The notes below the pieces were generated by a model, which had not been told where the DNA came from, did not search any database, and saw nothing but the letters and a program-made list of their open reading frames with translations. From Siphonodentalium dalli (taxonomy: Eukaryota; Mollusca; Scaphopoda; Gadilida; Siphonodentaliidae): DNA of 64,000 nt. Below, piece after piece: positions 36,095 through 47,420 of this stretch. The translations under genes and the position numbers were made by a program. The first letter of the stretch is position 1. Every line of letters begins with the position of its first letter. The stretch spans positions 60,970,025 to 61,034,024 of the forward strand of contig CP136068.1 of NCBI GenBank assembly GCA_032622095.1, in the 5' to 3' direction.

Positions 36095-36099
36095 CTCGT

Positions 36100-36198
36100 T
36101 GTTTAATTCACTCATAGGTGATTAGAAGACTCCAGCACCTGTGGAGTATGATAACATAATATAAGTACATAATAATAATAACATAGTCATACATAACA
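36100..36198 (-). repeat. Copia 3' LTR (99 bp)
   Basis: Reads TGTTTAATTC at the left and CATACATAACA at the right (TG...CA when read on the minus strand: TGTTATG...TTAAACA). It matches 41034-41130, differing by a 2-bp indel near 36158. The target duplication CTCGT lies just outside at 36095-36099. Confidence 0.93.
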
Positions 36199-36363
36199 CA
36201 TTCCCGAGTCTTTGTTTAACAGAAATATTGCTGGGTAATTCATCCAAACATAATAACTGTAATATACGTAAATTGTCAACACAGTCCATTCACATATTCT
36301 CAACTATTTGACACAGTCCATTCATTGTTCAGTCCATTTTCACTCACTGCCGCGAGGAAACGT

Positions 36364-36669
36364 TCACAGTCCATTTCCACTCACTGCCGCTATTAGTGGA
36401 TGAAAGTCTGCTCCAGCTTTCGTTAGACAGTCTGAAATCTGTCTACTCGTCTTGATCCACTGTACACGGATATCTCCCCTGTTCACACTTTGTTTGATAC
36501 TTGCCAAGTCCAAACGTAATCTCTTTTCCGAAACTAACTTTGTCGAATGAATGTTTTGAAATAGCGACTTATTGTCAGTGAAGCACGTTATGGGAACACA
36601 CCGATCGTTGAATGGAAGCATCTCCTGCAGAATACTTCTCAGGAAATACGCAGCATAAATCCCTTCCAC
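36364..36669 (-). pseudogene. Copia RNase H
   Basis: Cleaves the RNA strand of the RNA:DNA hybrid. The frame has EGIYAAYFLRSIL (catalytic Glu), ITCFTDNKSLFQNIHS (catalytic Asp32), RLRLDLASIKQSVNRGDI and RVQWIKTSRQISDCLTKAGA (C-terminal Asp), the standard copia RH layout. The first Asp of RH would lie upstream in a different frame near 36690-36720. The frame ends at 36364, ~165 bp before the 3' LTR. Confidence 0.85.
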
Positions 36670-36713
36670 GAGTGCTAACGCTTCTGCAGCCAGGGTACTC
36701 TTTACTACACGCT

Positions 36714-37749
36714 TTATCTTTTTGGCTGCCCATGAGATAGGAGCGTATTTACCGTTTTCTCCTCATAGAAAAATGATGTATCCACCCGCACTTGATACAT
36801 GATCGGAGAGATTTGCGTATGATGCGTCGGTGTACAGAATGAAGTCAATATTGTCCAGGCTGTCCAAACATGGAAACACCATTTTATAAATGTTATTTCT
36901 TTACGGACAACTTTGTTGATCTTTGACCGTAGCTTGTATTCATTGTCATCTGATGATGTTGAGATATCCAGCACATCAAAACTCAAGTCCGGTCTACTTT
37001 GTGTCGCTATCCATTGCAACTGTCCAATAACTTCCCTGTGTAAGTTACCGTGAGTTGAATGTCCAACTTGTGTTAGCTCGCCAATGTAGTCATGTTGATT
37101 TAGCACAATGGTATTATTTTCATTGTTAATGTTCAATCCTATGTATCGAAAGCTACTATCCATGATCTTGCCACATTGGAATTTATTGGTAATGGCATCG
37201 ATAACATTACTCTTGAAAACCTCGGTTCCTCCCCAAAGGAAATCGTCCACGTGTATCATGAATATACCTTGTAATTCTTCATTCCGATGCCAGAAAAACA
37301 GTGCTGGATCCAACTGTGACTGTACACTGTAGCAGTAGAAGTGATTCTTTCACGCTCATGAACCAGTTCCGCAATGCATCAACTAGCCCATACACACTTT
37401 TCTTTAATCGCCATACCGAGTCTGGTGTCTCGTTTTCACAAGGTGGTTGAATATAGACCTCTCTTTCAATGCTATTCCCTTGCAAGAAAGCAGCTTTTAC
37501 GTCAATGGTGTGCAAGGAAAATTTACATGTAGCTGCAACTGCTAAAAATAAGCGCAAACATTCTTTGTGGACAGTTGGTGAATCTCGCTGGACATCTACT
37601 TCCTTCTCTGTGATAACCCATCTTGTTGTCACCAACTTCTGTCCAGAATAGGGCACCGACTCGTAAACAGAAAACGTCTTCCAGTTTTCGAGCTCTCGTT
37701 GCTTCGCATCTTTCACGGATGGATCATCATGTCTTGATTGTGGAATCAT
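36714..37749 (-). pseudogene. Copia reverse transcriptase in two frames
   Basis: The 5' part (37749-37279) begins at NWKTFSVYE, has TTRWVITEKE, IDVKAAFLQGN (catalytic Asp83), EVYIQPP and VWRLKKSVYGLVDALRNW. The 3' part (37313-36714) has LDPALFFWHRNEELQGI, HVDDFLWGG (catalytic Asp pair 23-24), FRYIGLNI and QSRPDLSFDVLDIS. The ~35-bp overlap of the frames marks a frameshift. Between TEKE and QRDSPTV the usual KARLVARGF block is missing, so there is an internal deletion in the fingers. The element's polymerase is therefore very likely dead. Confidence 0.9.
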
Positions 37750-39479
37750 TTTACATTCACATCTTCAGTTGTCTCATCTAAAATTCTCCATTCTTCGACC
37801 TCTTCGCCAAAGTCTATCCCATTTGGTTGATCTTTTCCATCTTCTTTAATGTTAAGATACGCCCAATTTCTTCCTGTAGTTTTCCCGCCTCGACTGATCA
37901 CTTTTGCTTTTAATGATTCGTCTGGTCCTCTTGTACGGAATGTAATTCTATCCATAACTTCAGGAATGATTTTCATACTTCTCGTCGTCTTATTTGACAA
38001 GCGACCCCTTTCTCTATTACTGGTTGATGTAGCCTTGGTGTTTGCTGCAGACGGAACTTCTCTTTGGACATCTGGCAGAATATTTTTAACAACTGGCTGT
38101 ATTTCATCGACAACTGGTGTCACTCTCTCAGGTTCCTTAATCCCAGCATCAGAGTCATCACTTCCATATCCTTCTTTAGTACTAAATTGAGTATTAGAGT
38201 TGCTGACATCAGATTCTGCACCAACACGAACTGTTTCTTGAAACTCTGTTCCACATCTGATGAGTCTGCATGGATGAACTGTCACATAGATGCTGCCATG
38301 CCTGACAAAGACGACTTTCCCGTCTTGTCCGATCACAGATCCAGGACCCTTCCATCTGTGTTCGTCATCTCTCTTGTAGTACACCTTATCGCCCTGCTGA
38401 AAACCTTCTCCTGAAACTCTGATTTTGTGTCGCAAAGCTCTCCTGATTCTCTCCGATGATTCTACCTGGATAAAGGCACGTCTACCCGAGTGTAAAGCAT
38501 TCAAGTGATTCGCAAACCGTTCACTTATTGTTGTATTTTCCAGCGCTGGAGGTGTATCTGTCAGTACCGATGGCAGATTAGGATTGCAACCAAATACAAG
38601 TTGGTAAGGGCTCCACCCGAAGACCATGCTAAGTGAGTTCTTAGCATTGATTGCCCATACCAAGGCTAACTCGAGGCTGATTTTCGGTTCATCTTCTAAA
38701 ATTCTGGCAACACAGTCATCAACTATAGCATGGTTGCTCTCACAAACACCGTTTTGCCATGGACTGTACGCAGCTGTATTCATAACCTCAATGTTCAAAT
38801 TTTGGCACATGTCCCTGAATATCTCATTCGCAAATTCTCTGCCATTGTCTGCCAGAAACTTATTTGGAGGTCCCATGCCACTTCCAATCCAAATTGTCAT
38901 GATTTTATCGGCAATCACTTCTGGCGTTTTACGTTTGATAACCGCTGCTAAACTGAATCTCGTTGCTACGTCGACCATGTGAAGAAAATATGTACCAGGT
39001 TTCCATTCCTTGAGATCAATTGCTACTACTTCATTAAATTCAGTAGCCAACGGTAGTGAAACTATTGGTCTCGCTGGAGTCTTCTTGTACCTTTTGCATA
39101 CGTCACATTCCTGTGAAATATCATCAACGCACTTCAAATGTTCAGCTGTATAACCAACTGCATCTTTTAGAAGTGTTTTCAAACGCTTTGTTGATGGGTG
39201 TGCGAACTGTTTATGCAACTTCTGAACAACTTTACTCTTGTCGTCTTCATGTTGTGATGCAATGAGAGCTGAGGCTGTTCCATTTACATCAACCTGCACC
39301 TGATCGATAGGCACACAGTAATGTCCAGACGATGTGCACTGCAGCTTAATGTCCCTTCCAAAGATGGACGCACTGTCATTCTCCAGGTCGAGCTTAACTT
39401 TCGCATTCTTCATCGCATTTTTGCTAAGAAGTAACGGAATGTCACTGTTCACTATGTCCGATTCGATTTTGCATTCCAC
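37746..39479 (-). CDS. Copia integrase region, open for 577 codons
   Basis: Best preserved part of the element; would join the DNA copy to host DNA. It shows the H89-x4-H94...C125-x2-C128 zinc-binding module, then a DDE core: VVAIDLKEW (D155), FLADNGREFANE (D211) and YSPWQNGVCESNH (E247), with 35 residues between the last two. SPYQLVFG follows. The tail from about residue 400 is Ser/Thr/Glu-rich, ending before the RT. The first ~80 residues are the end of the protease region. A stop separates this frame from the RT frame at 37746-37749 by an ATGA overlap. The annotated Met is only the first in the frame; translation would come from upstream in the polyprotein. Confidence 0.9.
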   Translation of the reverse strand: MECKIESDIVNSDIPLLLSKNAMKNAKVKLDLENDSASIFGRDIKLQCTSSGHYCVPIDQVQVDVNGTASALIASQHEDDKSKVVQKLHKQFAHPSTKRLKTLLKDAVGYTAEHLKCVDDISQECDVCKRYKKTPARPIVSLPLATEFNEVVAIDLKEWKPGTYFLHMVDVATRFSLAAVIKRKTPEVIADKIMTIWIGSGMGPPNKFLADNGREFANEIFRDMCQNLNIEVMNTAAYSPWQNGVCESNHAIVDDCVARILEDEPKISLELALVWAINAKNSLSMVFGWSPYQLVFGCNPNLPSVLTDTPPALENTTISERFANHLNALHSGRRAFIQVESSERIRRALRHKIRVSGEGFQQGDKVYYKRDDEHRWKGPGSVIGQDGKVVFVRHGSIYVTVHPCRLIRCGTEFQETVRVGAESDVSNSNTQFSTKEGYGSDDSDAGIKEPERVTPVVDEIQPVVKNILPDVQREVPSAANTKATSTSNRERGRLSNKTTRSMKIIPEVMDRITFRTRGPDESLKAKVISRGGKTTGRNWAYLNIKEDGKDQPNGIDFGEEVEEWRILDETTEDVNVK

Positions 39480-39520
39480 CCCTGCAATGATGCATGGAAT
39501 GGTGACTTTTTCTTCTGATT

Positions 39521-39958
39521 TTAGAACAGTCCCACCACCAAATTTGAAGATGGTGTTACTTGTGAATGCGTCACTTTCGTTCGAGAATCAGAGTCAAGTG
39601 AGTCTAAGTAACACCTCATCCACGCTTTTCCTGCTACTGTAGATTTACAGGCACTGTCCAAAACTTCAGAGTTTACGGATTCGGTCATCAGCACTAACGT
39701 TTCGGATTCTGTATTTCCTGTGAATAACACTGCTTTCTCAGCCGACTGCTTCTTCATATTTTCGTAAGAATGCGGACACTGCTTGACGAGATGTCGAATA
39801 GAATCACAGCTCATGCATCTAAGCGGTGTACCATCAGGTCCATTGGCGTTAATTGGTTTAGTAGGTTTACTAGCTGCCCCCACTCGAAAAACCACCTCTC
39901 GGAAAATATCTTCGATTGCTGGTACCACGATAACTGCCGCCTCTCGAAGCAAACCCAC
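39521..39958 (-). pseudogene. Copia Gag C-terminus (CCHC) and protease start
   Basis: Carries a perfect retroviral-type zinc knuckle, C48-x2-C51-x4-H56-x4-C61 (CMSCDSIRHLVKQC). It is followed by VLDSACKSTVAG, the aspartic protease active-site type motif (D101-S-A). The frame breaks near 39521 and the protease continues in the frame that opens the integrase ORF. An upstream frame break near 39960 separates it from the main gag frame. Confidence 0.82.
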
Positions 39959-40120
39959 GATACGAATTGTTTTCCAGCATAATTCACATCTTCAGCAGTC
40001 ATACATGAAGGTTCTATCTTAATGCCGACTGCGACATCTGTTCTTGATATTGCCTGCTATCCGAAGAACTTCTTTAAAGAGGTACACATTTGCTTAAACA
40101 GGGTGTCAACAGAAGTATAG

Positions 40121-40630
40121 TCAACACCTGTTAAGACTAATTGTCTGTCCTTCATTTCCAATGCAGAATACTCCCAACAGTTTTAACGCCAAAACGGGTT
40201 CTGGCAACTCCAGTTTGAACTTTTTAGTCCGATTGTACAACTTTTCGAACTCGGTCACATACTCCTCCATTGGCATCGCACTTCCACGTTTGAATCGATC
40301 AAATTCGGTGTAGGCTTCATATGCTTCGTTTAGCTCGTCTTTCTTGAATATGTTATCCATGAATGTAATAAGTTTCTTAAAACCATCATCCACGTTCAAA
40401 GCTTCAACACCCAGTTCACTGAACACTTTATCTCTAATTGAGTTCTGACCCTCTTCAGGTAACGATAACGCAACAGCAACACCTCTCTTTTTCTTCTCAA
40501 GGCCTGTTAACGTTTCCCAAGCCTTAAGTTCCTCAACCCATCTGTTGTACGGTTTTTGAGCACAAAAAACAGGAGGCACCTTATAGTTAACTGAAGATGC
40601 CATGTTGAAAGTTGTAGATGACACCAACAC
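40121..40630 (-). pseudogene. Copia Gag N-terminal part
   Basis: 169 codons from a Met at 40630. It has VPPVFCAQKPYNRWVEELKA and WETLTGLEKKKRG, then EEYVTEFEKLYNRTKKFKLE, in the style of copia Gag (UBN2-like) proteins that bind and package element RNA. A stop near 40121 and frame changes lead to the finger-containing frame. The upstream leader is tandem-repeat DNA. Confidence 0.75.
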
Positions 40631-40639
40631 GTACTGTAT

Positions 40640-40960
40640 CGCAAGTCTATCCTTTTATCACCAACGCTTTATCGCAAGTCTCTGACACTTTATCGCACAC
40701 ACTTTATCACAAGTCTCTTGACGCGTATCGCTGACACTGAATTGCAAGTCTCTAGACGTTATTTATCGCAACTCTCTGACGCTGTATCGCACCTCCTTTA
40801 ACGCTGTTTATCGTAAGTCTCTGACGCATTATCGCACACACTTTATCGCTCGCAAGTCTCCAGACGCTTTATCGCTGACGCTGTATCACACGCATTTATC
40901 GCAAGTCTCTTTGACACTGACGCTTTATCGCTGACGCCTTATCGCTGACACGGTTTCGCT
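40640..40960 (-). repeat. Tandem repeats in the copia leader (~20-30 bp unit)
   Basis: Variants of TTTATCGCAAGTCTCTGACGC (as read on +, shown shortened: ATCGCAAGTCTCTGACG) fill the region between the primer-binding site and gag, more than ten times with variable spacing. They lie in the 5' leader of the copia RNA. They are not seen elsewhere in the window. Confidence 0.85.
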
Positions 40961-41022
40961 CACACAATTCTCTATCTCTTACTCGCCAATCCTTCACTTG
41001 AGGTCCATCAGGATCTTGTTTG

Positions 41023-41033
41023 CTCTGCTACCA
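41023..41033 (-). promoter_or_regulatory. Copia primer-binding site, initiator tRNA-Met type
   Basis: Directly after the 5' LTR on the minus strand the sequence is TGGTAGCAGAG. It is complementary to the 3' end of animal initiator tRNA-Met (...CTCTGCTACCA) over 11 bases. Confidence 0.85.
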
Positions 41034-41130
41034 TGTTTAATTCACTCATAGGTGATTAGAAGACTCCAGCACCTGTGGAGTATGATAACATAATAAGTAC
41101 ATAATAATAATAACATAGTCATACATAACA
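41034..41130 (-). repeat. Copia 5' LTR (97 bp)
   Basis: Matches the LTR at 36100-36198 except for a 2-bp indel. The target duplication CTCGT follows at 41131-41135. Confidence 0.93.
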
Positions 41131-41135
41131 CTCGT

Positions 41136-41325
41136 TTCACTGATGAGTGGTGCGAAGCCGACACAGTCCGACAGTGTGCAATAAGACAATTGACCTTCGC
41201 TCAGTGGCCAAGCCACTGTGGTGTGGAAAATCACATTAGACCACCGGCTGGATGAGGCTCTAGCTCACTATGTTGACAGCTAAAATTCAAACATGCTAAC
41301 CACTGGACCACGGAACTACACACGG
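41136..41325 (-). mobile_element. SINE, 5' tRNA-like half (split by copia)
   Basis: Read on minus: GTAGTTCCGTGGTCCAGTGG then TTAGCATGTTTGA (tRNA A-box-like head), and CAGTGGCTTGGCCACTGAGC and CTGTGTCGGCTTCGCACCAC before the copia target site. It shares the CAGTGGCTTGGCC, TGTGTCGGCTTCGCA-CACTCAT and AAACGAG blocks with the SINE at 52526. Its B-box is degraded. Confidence 0.8.
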
Positions 41326-41335
41326 TTCTGTCATG

Positions 41336-42056
41336 CCTTCACATTTATGAAAACTATCCTTTGTCGAACCTTGGGACATGCTACATGTATGTCCACCTAG
41401 CCCTCGAAATTAGGACAAATGTCCCACAGAAAATTTCAGGCCGTGGTATTATTGTTCCACAAGATTGCTGAGGCTTGTAATATTATAGCTAACAATGTCG
41501 CCTTAAATCAATCCAAGCATTTAGCCCAACTTGGGACTACCATGGACTACCACTCAGAAGGGAGCTTACTCAAAGAAACCAACGGCTCTTCCCACAGCTT
41601 TATTTACTTTTTCTCTCAAATATGAGTTTGTTTTGATGTTTCTTAACAGAGTTGTGGCTCTTTTTCGACTTAGAATTCACACATGCTATGATAACATAAT
41701 TTGTTTTGTCTGATTGGAACCAAATTTTTATATGTGAAATACAGATCGAGTTCGAATATGGGTTTTATCCGATGTTTTTTACTTGAGAGCTATGGGGTTT
41801 ACTTGAGGGCTATGGGGTTTTCATGGATTTCATGTTTTTTACTTGAGGGCTATGGGGTTTTCTTGAGGGCTATGGGGTTTTCATGGATTTCATCTCGAGA
41901 ATAGAAATCAATGCTTTTCTAATGTATGGAAAAATCTTATCGAGTACTATAGAGCATTTAGGGCTCAGTTTATCATGTCAGGACAGGGGCTTCAAAATAT
42001 CTTTTTCTCCGGTCCAAGATGGCAGATGTAGTTAATACTTGATGTGGACTATTGCC
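41336..42056. other. Intronic sequence with a short tandem repeat
   Basis: Between about 41775 and 41895 the phrase TTGAGGGCTATGGGGTTTTC recurs four times, in part with CATGGATTTCAT. Nothing else is recognised. Confidence 0.6.
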
Positions 42057-45000
42057 AGGAACCATATTAGTCCAGGAGATATTGGTAGACCTCTGCACCC
42101 CCCCCCCCCCCCAGGACTTAACTTCACTAATTTTCTTCCTTAAGGTCTCCTCTAATTTTTTTCACTAGTTAACAAGAAAAAAAAGTGGCCGCAGAGACTC
42201 CAGACAAGATGGCGTCCATCATGGCGGCCATTTTGTTTAAATGCACCAGGTCTCTTTGATCTCCATTATAGTAAAGATGATAGCACATGCGGTCTTGTTT
42301 TCCGCTCGATTCGTTATGCTAATATACAACCCTTACAAATTAGCCAAATATCCGACCCCATAATCCAATATGGCGGCCAAGATGGCCGCCGATATGTGAA
42401 AATATGCTATTTTTCTGACATGTTACCAACTTTCGTTTGTCTCTGTGGGAAAATGTTATAATTTTTGCGTCATGTTATACATTTATCATATAGAGGAGTC
42501 ATTGGCGAATACATGGGGACCATAATATGCATTCATTGCGGGTTATTTTTGTCCGATATCACGTTTTCCCAAATGCCGGTATCATAGGTCAAAGCCGAAT
42601 CTCCGTTTATAACGCGATGTTATGTTTCGAATCAATGAATGTTATTGCTATTATAACAACACCCATGCATATATATTTGCAGGAGATACTCGTGCTAGGA
42701 TTCCTCTTATACCTGAGTTGATGAATATTTACCCAAATCCAAGATGGCGGCCAAAATGGCCACCAGAAATAAAAAATCACCGAAAATCGCTGATTTTAAC
42801 ATCAGTGAGCATTATTGTCTTGACAACTCCACACCTGCTTACTATTGTAAGTTGGGAACACTTAGGCGAAGAACTTTCCTTGTACCATATCCAAATAAAA
42901 GTCCCCCAAATCCAAAATGGCACCCACAATGGCGGACAGATTTTGAAAAATCACTGAAATTCCCTCATATTCACATCATTGGGCATTATTGTCGAGACAA
43001 CTCCACCCATGCTTACAATTGAGTTGTAAATACTGAGGTGAAGTAATTACATTACATCTCATGCAATAAACTGTTTTCCAAATCGAAGATGGCGGCCAAA
43101 ATGGCGACCGAAATTTGAAAACAAGTCTACATTACTTTACTTTCTTAGGATGGGCGTTATTGTTTCGTGATTTCTACCCACCATTACATGTTGATATGTA
43201 TGAATTATTCATTAGGGTTTGGCAAGTGATACTCACAGTCAATATGGCGGCCAACTGTCGGGCAGAAATTGAAAAGAAGCCGATATTATCACATACTAAT
43301 TTCAACTTTTTGTCATAATATTGATTTGTATAAACGAAACGGTACATAATATAAGCCATATATTAGTTCCAATGTAAGTCGTAGCCTTTTGGAAGAATGA
43401 AAACCCACTATCGCAATGTGGCATTTCAAAATCCATTCTCCACTAAGGGCTCATACTGGCCATAACCGTATATAGGTGCGCCGAATAGTCATATTATGAC
43501 TTCCAAGAATCAAAACAACAGTACCTGAGCTTATTCTGAATTGCCACATTCAGCATTATCTAGACTCGTTTCCGTCTCTTCGTCAGATTAATCTATCTCA
43601 CTCACAACAACAGTTCACTACTCTTCTTTGTAGGAGTGTGCCACTAATCGGAATGTTTCAAACAATACATATGCCAGTGTCCAGCTCACGTGTTGGTTTC
43701 GAAAGCTTGGAATTCTTAGCGAGCTTCATTCGTGGTATAGCTTATGGTATAATTCAGATGCTACATATGGGGTATATGCGTCATCTTTTGCGATACACTA
43801 TACAGGTATTCGGTCGATGCGTATACTAGCTTTCAGAAGGACCTATCTATCTGCGTATTGTCAGCTTTGGTGACCTAATGGGGTTAACAACGTGTACACC
43901 TGGTGATCTTCCCAAAGAGCCACTTCTCAATATATGGTTCATCAATTCACATACTCATCTAATGCACTGACGTACCCGGACAACTTCTGTATATGGCTTC
44001 GAATGTTGAAAGCCCGACATTTGACGGATGCATTTCTGCTAAGGCGTAGAAGACCAGAATGCATAATATACCCAAACTCCTTGAACATGATCATAAGAAC
44101 AAGCTTGTTGGCGTCCAGCAGTCGTCTCACCGAACAGATCCAAGCAGATGATAACAATACACACAGTGCTAGTTTGTGGGTATGTGTCATGATAGTGGAA
44201 ATGAAATTGGACCATGACTGCACCGCCCCTTATTTTGTTATGTTTTAGATTCAGACAGGATCTCATGTGTGGCTTTGCTTTCCTTGTATGCTAAGATTGT
44301 ATGTCCCCATCCGTTTGGAAGCCGTTCTTAAACAACTGGACCAGGAGTATGCCATTGGCTACTGCTGTATAAGCCCCACCAAGACTGGGGTGTAGTCTTA
44401 AAGGCGATACCTTTGACAGTTGGTTCATATGTCATACTCACGCTGGGTGGTATGGTTCAAGAAAGTACAAATGCCATCAACAAAAGGGTGAAATGTTCAA
44501 TGCGAAGAACATCCAGAGGAATGTTACGTTGATGAGCTCTTGCATTCAGTTCAACAAACGTTGGTACACCAAGTGATTTCTTGGTAACATCACCAATGCG
44601 ACCATTTTCCTGCATGAGACATTAACTACTATATTCTAAAGTTATATATATAAAGCTATATGATCATAAAGGTCGCGTTCCCCAACGGCCACAGCCATTG
44701 CCATCGAGACTGTAAATTGTTCTTTAAATACATTGTGAAATAAATGCACCACAGTTCCTGACATTTTCTTGAATAATACCGCCCACATACTGACACTAAC
44801 CCCGAGAGAGGATAACAAAACACGCATACATTCATGCTATAAAGACATTATCCTTTAGTCCATCCGACTGTTTTGAGGGAGGCTAGCATATTATTATCCA
44901 GACAAAAGTGTACGTAGTTGAATCAGAAAGGCTTCGAAACGGATGTGGAAATACAATCTTACCACACCAAATAAAACCGACACGCACGACATTCGATATC

Positions 45001-47058
45001 TTAAACATGCACCAGGTGTAGGGGTGGTGTATACAGTGGCCCATTTCATTCCCACTATCATGGCGCATGTCCACAAACTAGCACCGCGAGAATTGTTCTT
45101 CTCTGCTGGGAGATATTCGACGAGACAACTGCGGGGCGTCACACAGTTTGCTTCGGATAATGGTCAAGAAGTGTGGGTAGTCTGTACACTAGGGTCTTCT
45201 CCTTAGCAGATAGACATCTGTCCAAGGGAATGAGACAGCTAGCAACCTTCGAAACACTGTCGAAGTTGTCCACATATGCCAATGCGTTCGCTGAGTTTGT
45301 GAGTTGACGAACCATCTATTGAGAAGTGACTAGCTAACTGTTTCGCCAGATGTACATGTCGTTATCCCATGGGGTATGAGACACACACATAGAGATGACC
45401 TTCTGTAAGCTAGACACCGGAAAATGAATTGTTTGAAACGTTATGATTAGAGGGACCTTACTCCCAGGAAGTGGTGAATACTTTGTCGTTGTGAGCGACC
45501 TAGATTTTTCAGACAAAGAAATGGAAGCTGGTCCAGATAATTATGGACGTGACGTAGCATATCAGAATCTGTTATCATGTAATTGTTCTGATATAACTAT
45601 TCGGCGAACCTACGCTTACGGCCATTATCGGCGCTAAGTGGAGACTGGATTTCGAAATGCCACATCGCGATATTAATTGTGGTGTTTCATCTTTCCAGAA
45701 GGATACGAGCTATGTTATGCGTTTTGATACCTTTAAGTTGAACTAGTAGATGGTTTATGTACAGTTTCGTCCATACATACCGATATTATGACAAAAAGTT
45801 GAAATTAATATGTGAAAATATCGATTTCTTTTCAATTTCTAGCCGCCAATATAGCAGCGATCTTGGCTGTGAGTATCAATTGCCAAACCCTAATGAATAC
45901 TTCATGTCACTATTCCATATCAACATGTAATGGTGGATAGAAATCGCGAAACAATAACGCCAATCGTAAGAAAGTAAAGTAATGTAGACTTGTTTTCAAA
46001 TTTCGGTCGCCATTTTGGCCGCCATCTTCGATTTGGAAAACAGTTTATTGCATGAGATGTAATGTAATTACTTCACCTCAGTATTTACAACTCAATTGTA
46101 AGCATGGGTGGAGTTGTCTCGACAATAATGCCCAATGATGTGAATATGAGGGAATTTCAGTGATTTTTCAAAATCTGTCCGCCATTGTGGGCGCCATTTT
46201 GGATTTGGGGGACTTTTATTTGGATATGGTACAAGGAAAGTTCTTCGCCTAAGTGTTCCCAACTTACAATAGTAAGCAGGTGTGGAGTTGTCATGACAAT
46301 AATGCTCACTGATGTTAAAATCAGCGATTTTCGGCGATTTTTTATTTCTGGTGGCCATTTTGGCCGCCATCTTGGATTTGGGTAAATATTCCTCAACTCA
46401 GGTATAAGTGGAATCCTAGCTCGAGTATCTCCTGCAAATATATATGCATGGGTGTTGTTATAATAGCAATAACATTCATTGATTCGAAACATAACATCGC
46501 GTTATTAACGGAGATTCGGCTTTGGCCTATGATACCGGCATTTGGGAAAACGTGATATCGGACAAAAATATCCCGCAATGAATGCATATTATGGTCCCCA
46601 TGTGTTCGCCAATGACTCCTCTATATGACAAATGTATAACATGACGCAAAAATTATAACATTTTCCCACAGAGACAAACGAAAGTTGGTAACATGTCAGA
46701 AAAATAGCATATTTTCACATATCGGCGGCCATCTTGGCCGCCATATTGGATTCTGGTGTCGGATTTTTGGCTAATTTGTAAGGATTATATATTAGCATAA
46801 CGAATCGAGTGGAAAACAAGACCGCATGTGCTATCATCTTTACTATAATGGCGTTCAAAGAGACCTGGTGCATTTAAAAAAAATGGCCGCCATGATGGAC
46901 GCCATCTTGTCTGGAGTCTCTGCGGCCACTTTTTTTTCTTGCAAGTGAAAAAAAATTAGAGGAGACCTTAAGGAAGAAAATTAGTGGGGTGAAGTTAAGT
47001 CCTGGGGGGGGGGGGGGTGCAGAGGTCTACCAATATCTCCTGGACTATATAGTTTCCT
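42057..47058. repeat. 5-kb imperfect palindrome (long inverted repeat)
   Basis: The left arm starts AGGAACCATATTAGTCCAGG and the right arm, read inward, AGGAAACTATATAGTCCAGG. Outer ~1.1 kb of each arm (42057-43160 and 45960-47058) is nearly identical, including a C-run/G-run pair. Inner parts (to about 44330 and from about 44880) pair with many mismatches: ATGTCGGGC-type blocks, GAGAAGTG(G/A)CT and CATTTC(A/C)TT(T/C)CCACTATCATG. Paired frames (42744-43022 with 46370-46092, 42622-42957 with 46492-46157, 42527-42721 with 46587-46393) are arm-derived. No transposase is found in the spacer. It could be a foldback/Mutator-like element or an inverted duplication. Confidence 0.85.
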
Positions 47059-47420
47059 ATTTGTTCATATTGTCATGGTTTATTGAATTTTAGGGGCCAT
47101 GAGAGCTTACATTGAAGGCAATTTTTTCTTGAGAGCTATACTGACCAACAGAGTATGAACTGTGTTCATTTATGTTAGGTTATGGGTCCTACGGTATTCC
47201 AATGTTAAAGTGACACTACCAGTGAAATATTGTCACTTGGACCCATAAATTTCAATAATTAGAGATCATAACATTTTACGACGTGCATCATTTTTCAGTT
47301 TCTCGCTTTCGAATAACACATTGTTTATTTATCTGGTGCAATGGTATTGCTTGTCGCTTAAATATTCATCCCTACGATCCCCAATATCAATAAAAAATAA
47401 AAATAAATTCAACTTCCTTG

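Larger units (their letters stand above)
36095..41135 (-). mobile_element. Ty1/copia LTR retrotransposon, GalEa-like, decayed
   Basis: About 5.0 kb, antisense to MLH1. The order on the minus strand is: 5' LTR, primer-binding site, leader with tandem repeats, gag, CCHC finger and protease, integrase, RT, RNase H, 3' LTR. Integrase before RT defines copia. The HVDDFLWGG form of the catalytic box and ~100-bp LTRs are like the GalEa group known from marine invertebrates (from memory). A 5-bp CTCGT duplication bounds it. The gag, protease and RT frames are broken, so it is probably immobile. It is inserted into a SINE whose two halves lie on either side. Confidence 0.93.

Noticed and set aside
42622-42957. 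Conserved 111-codon frame also present at 46157-46492
   Set aside because: Its 'conservation' comes from the palindrome arms being near-identical DNA; the translation shows no domain.
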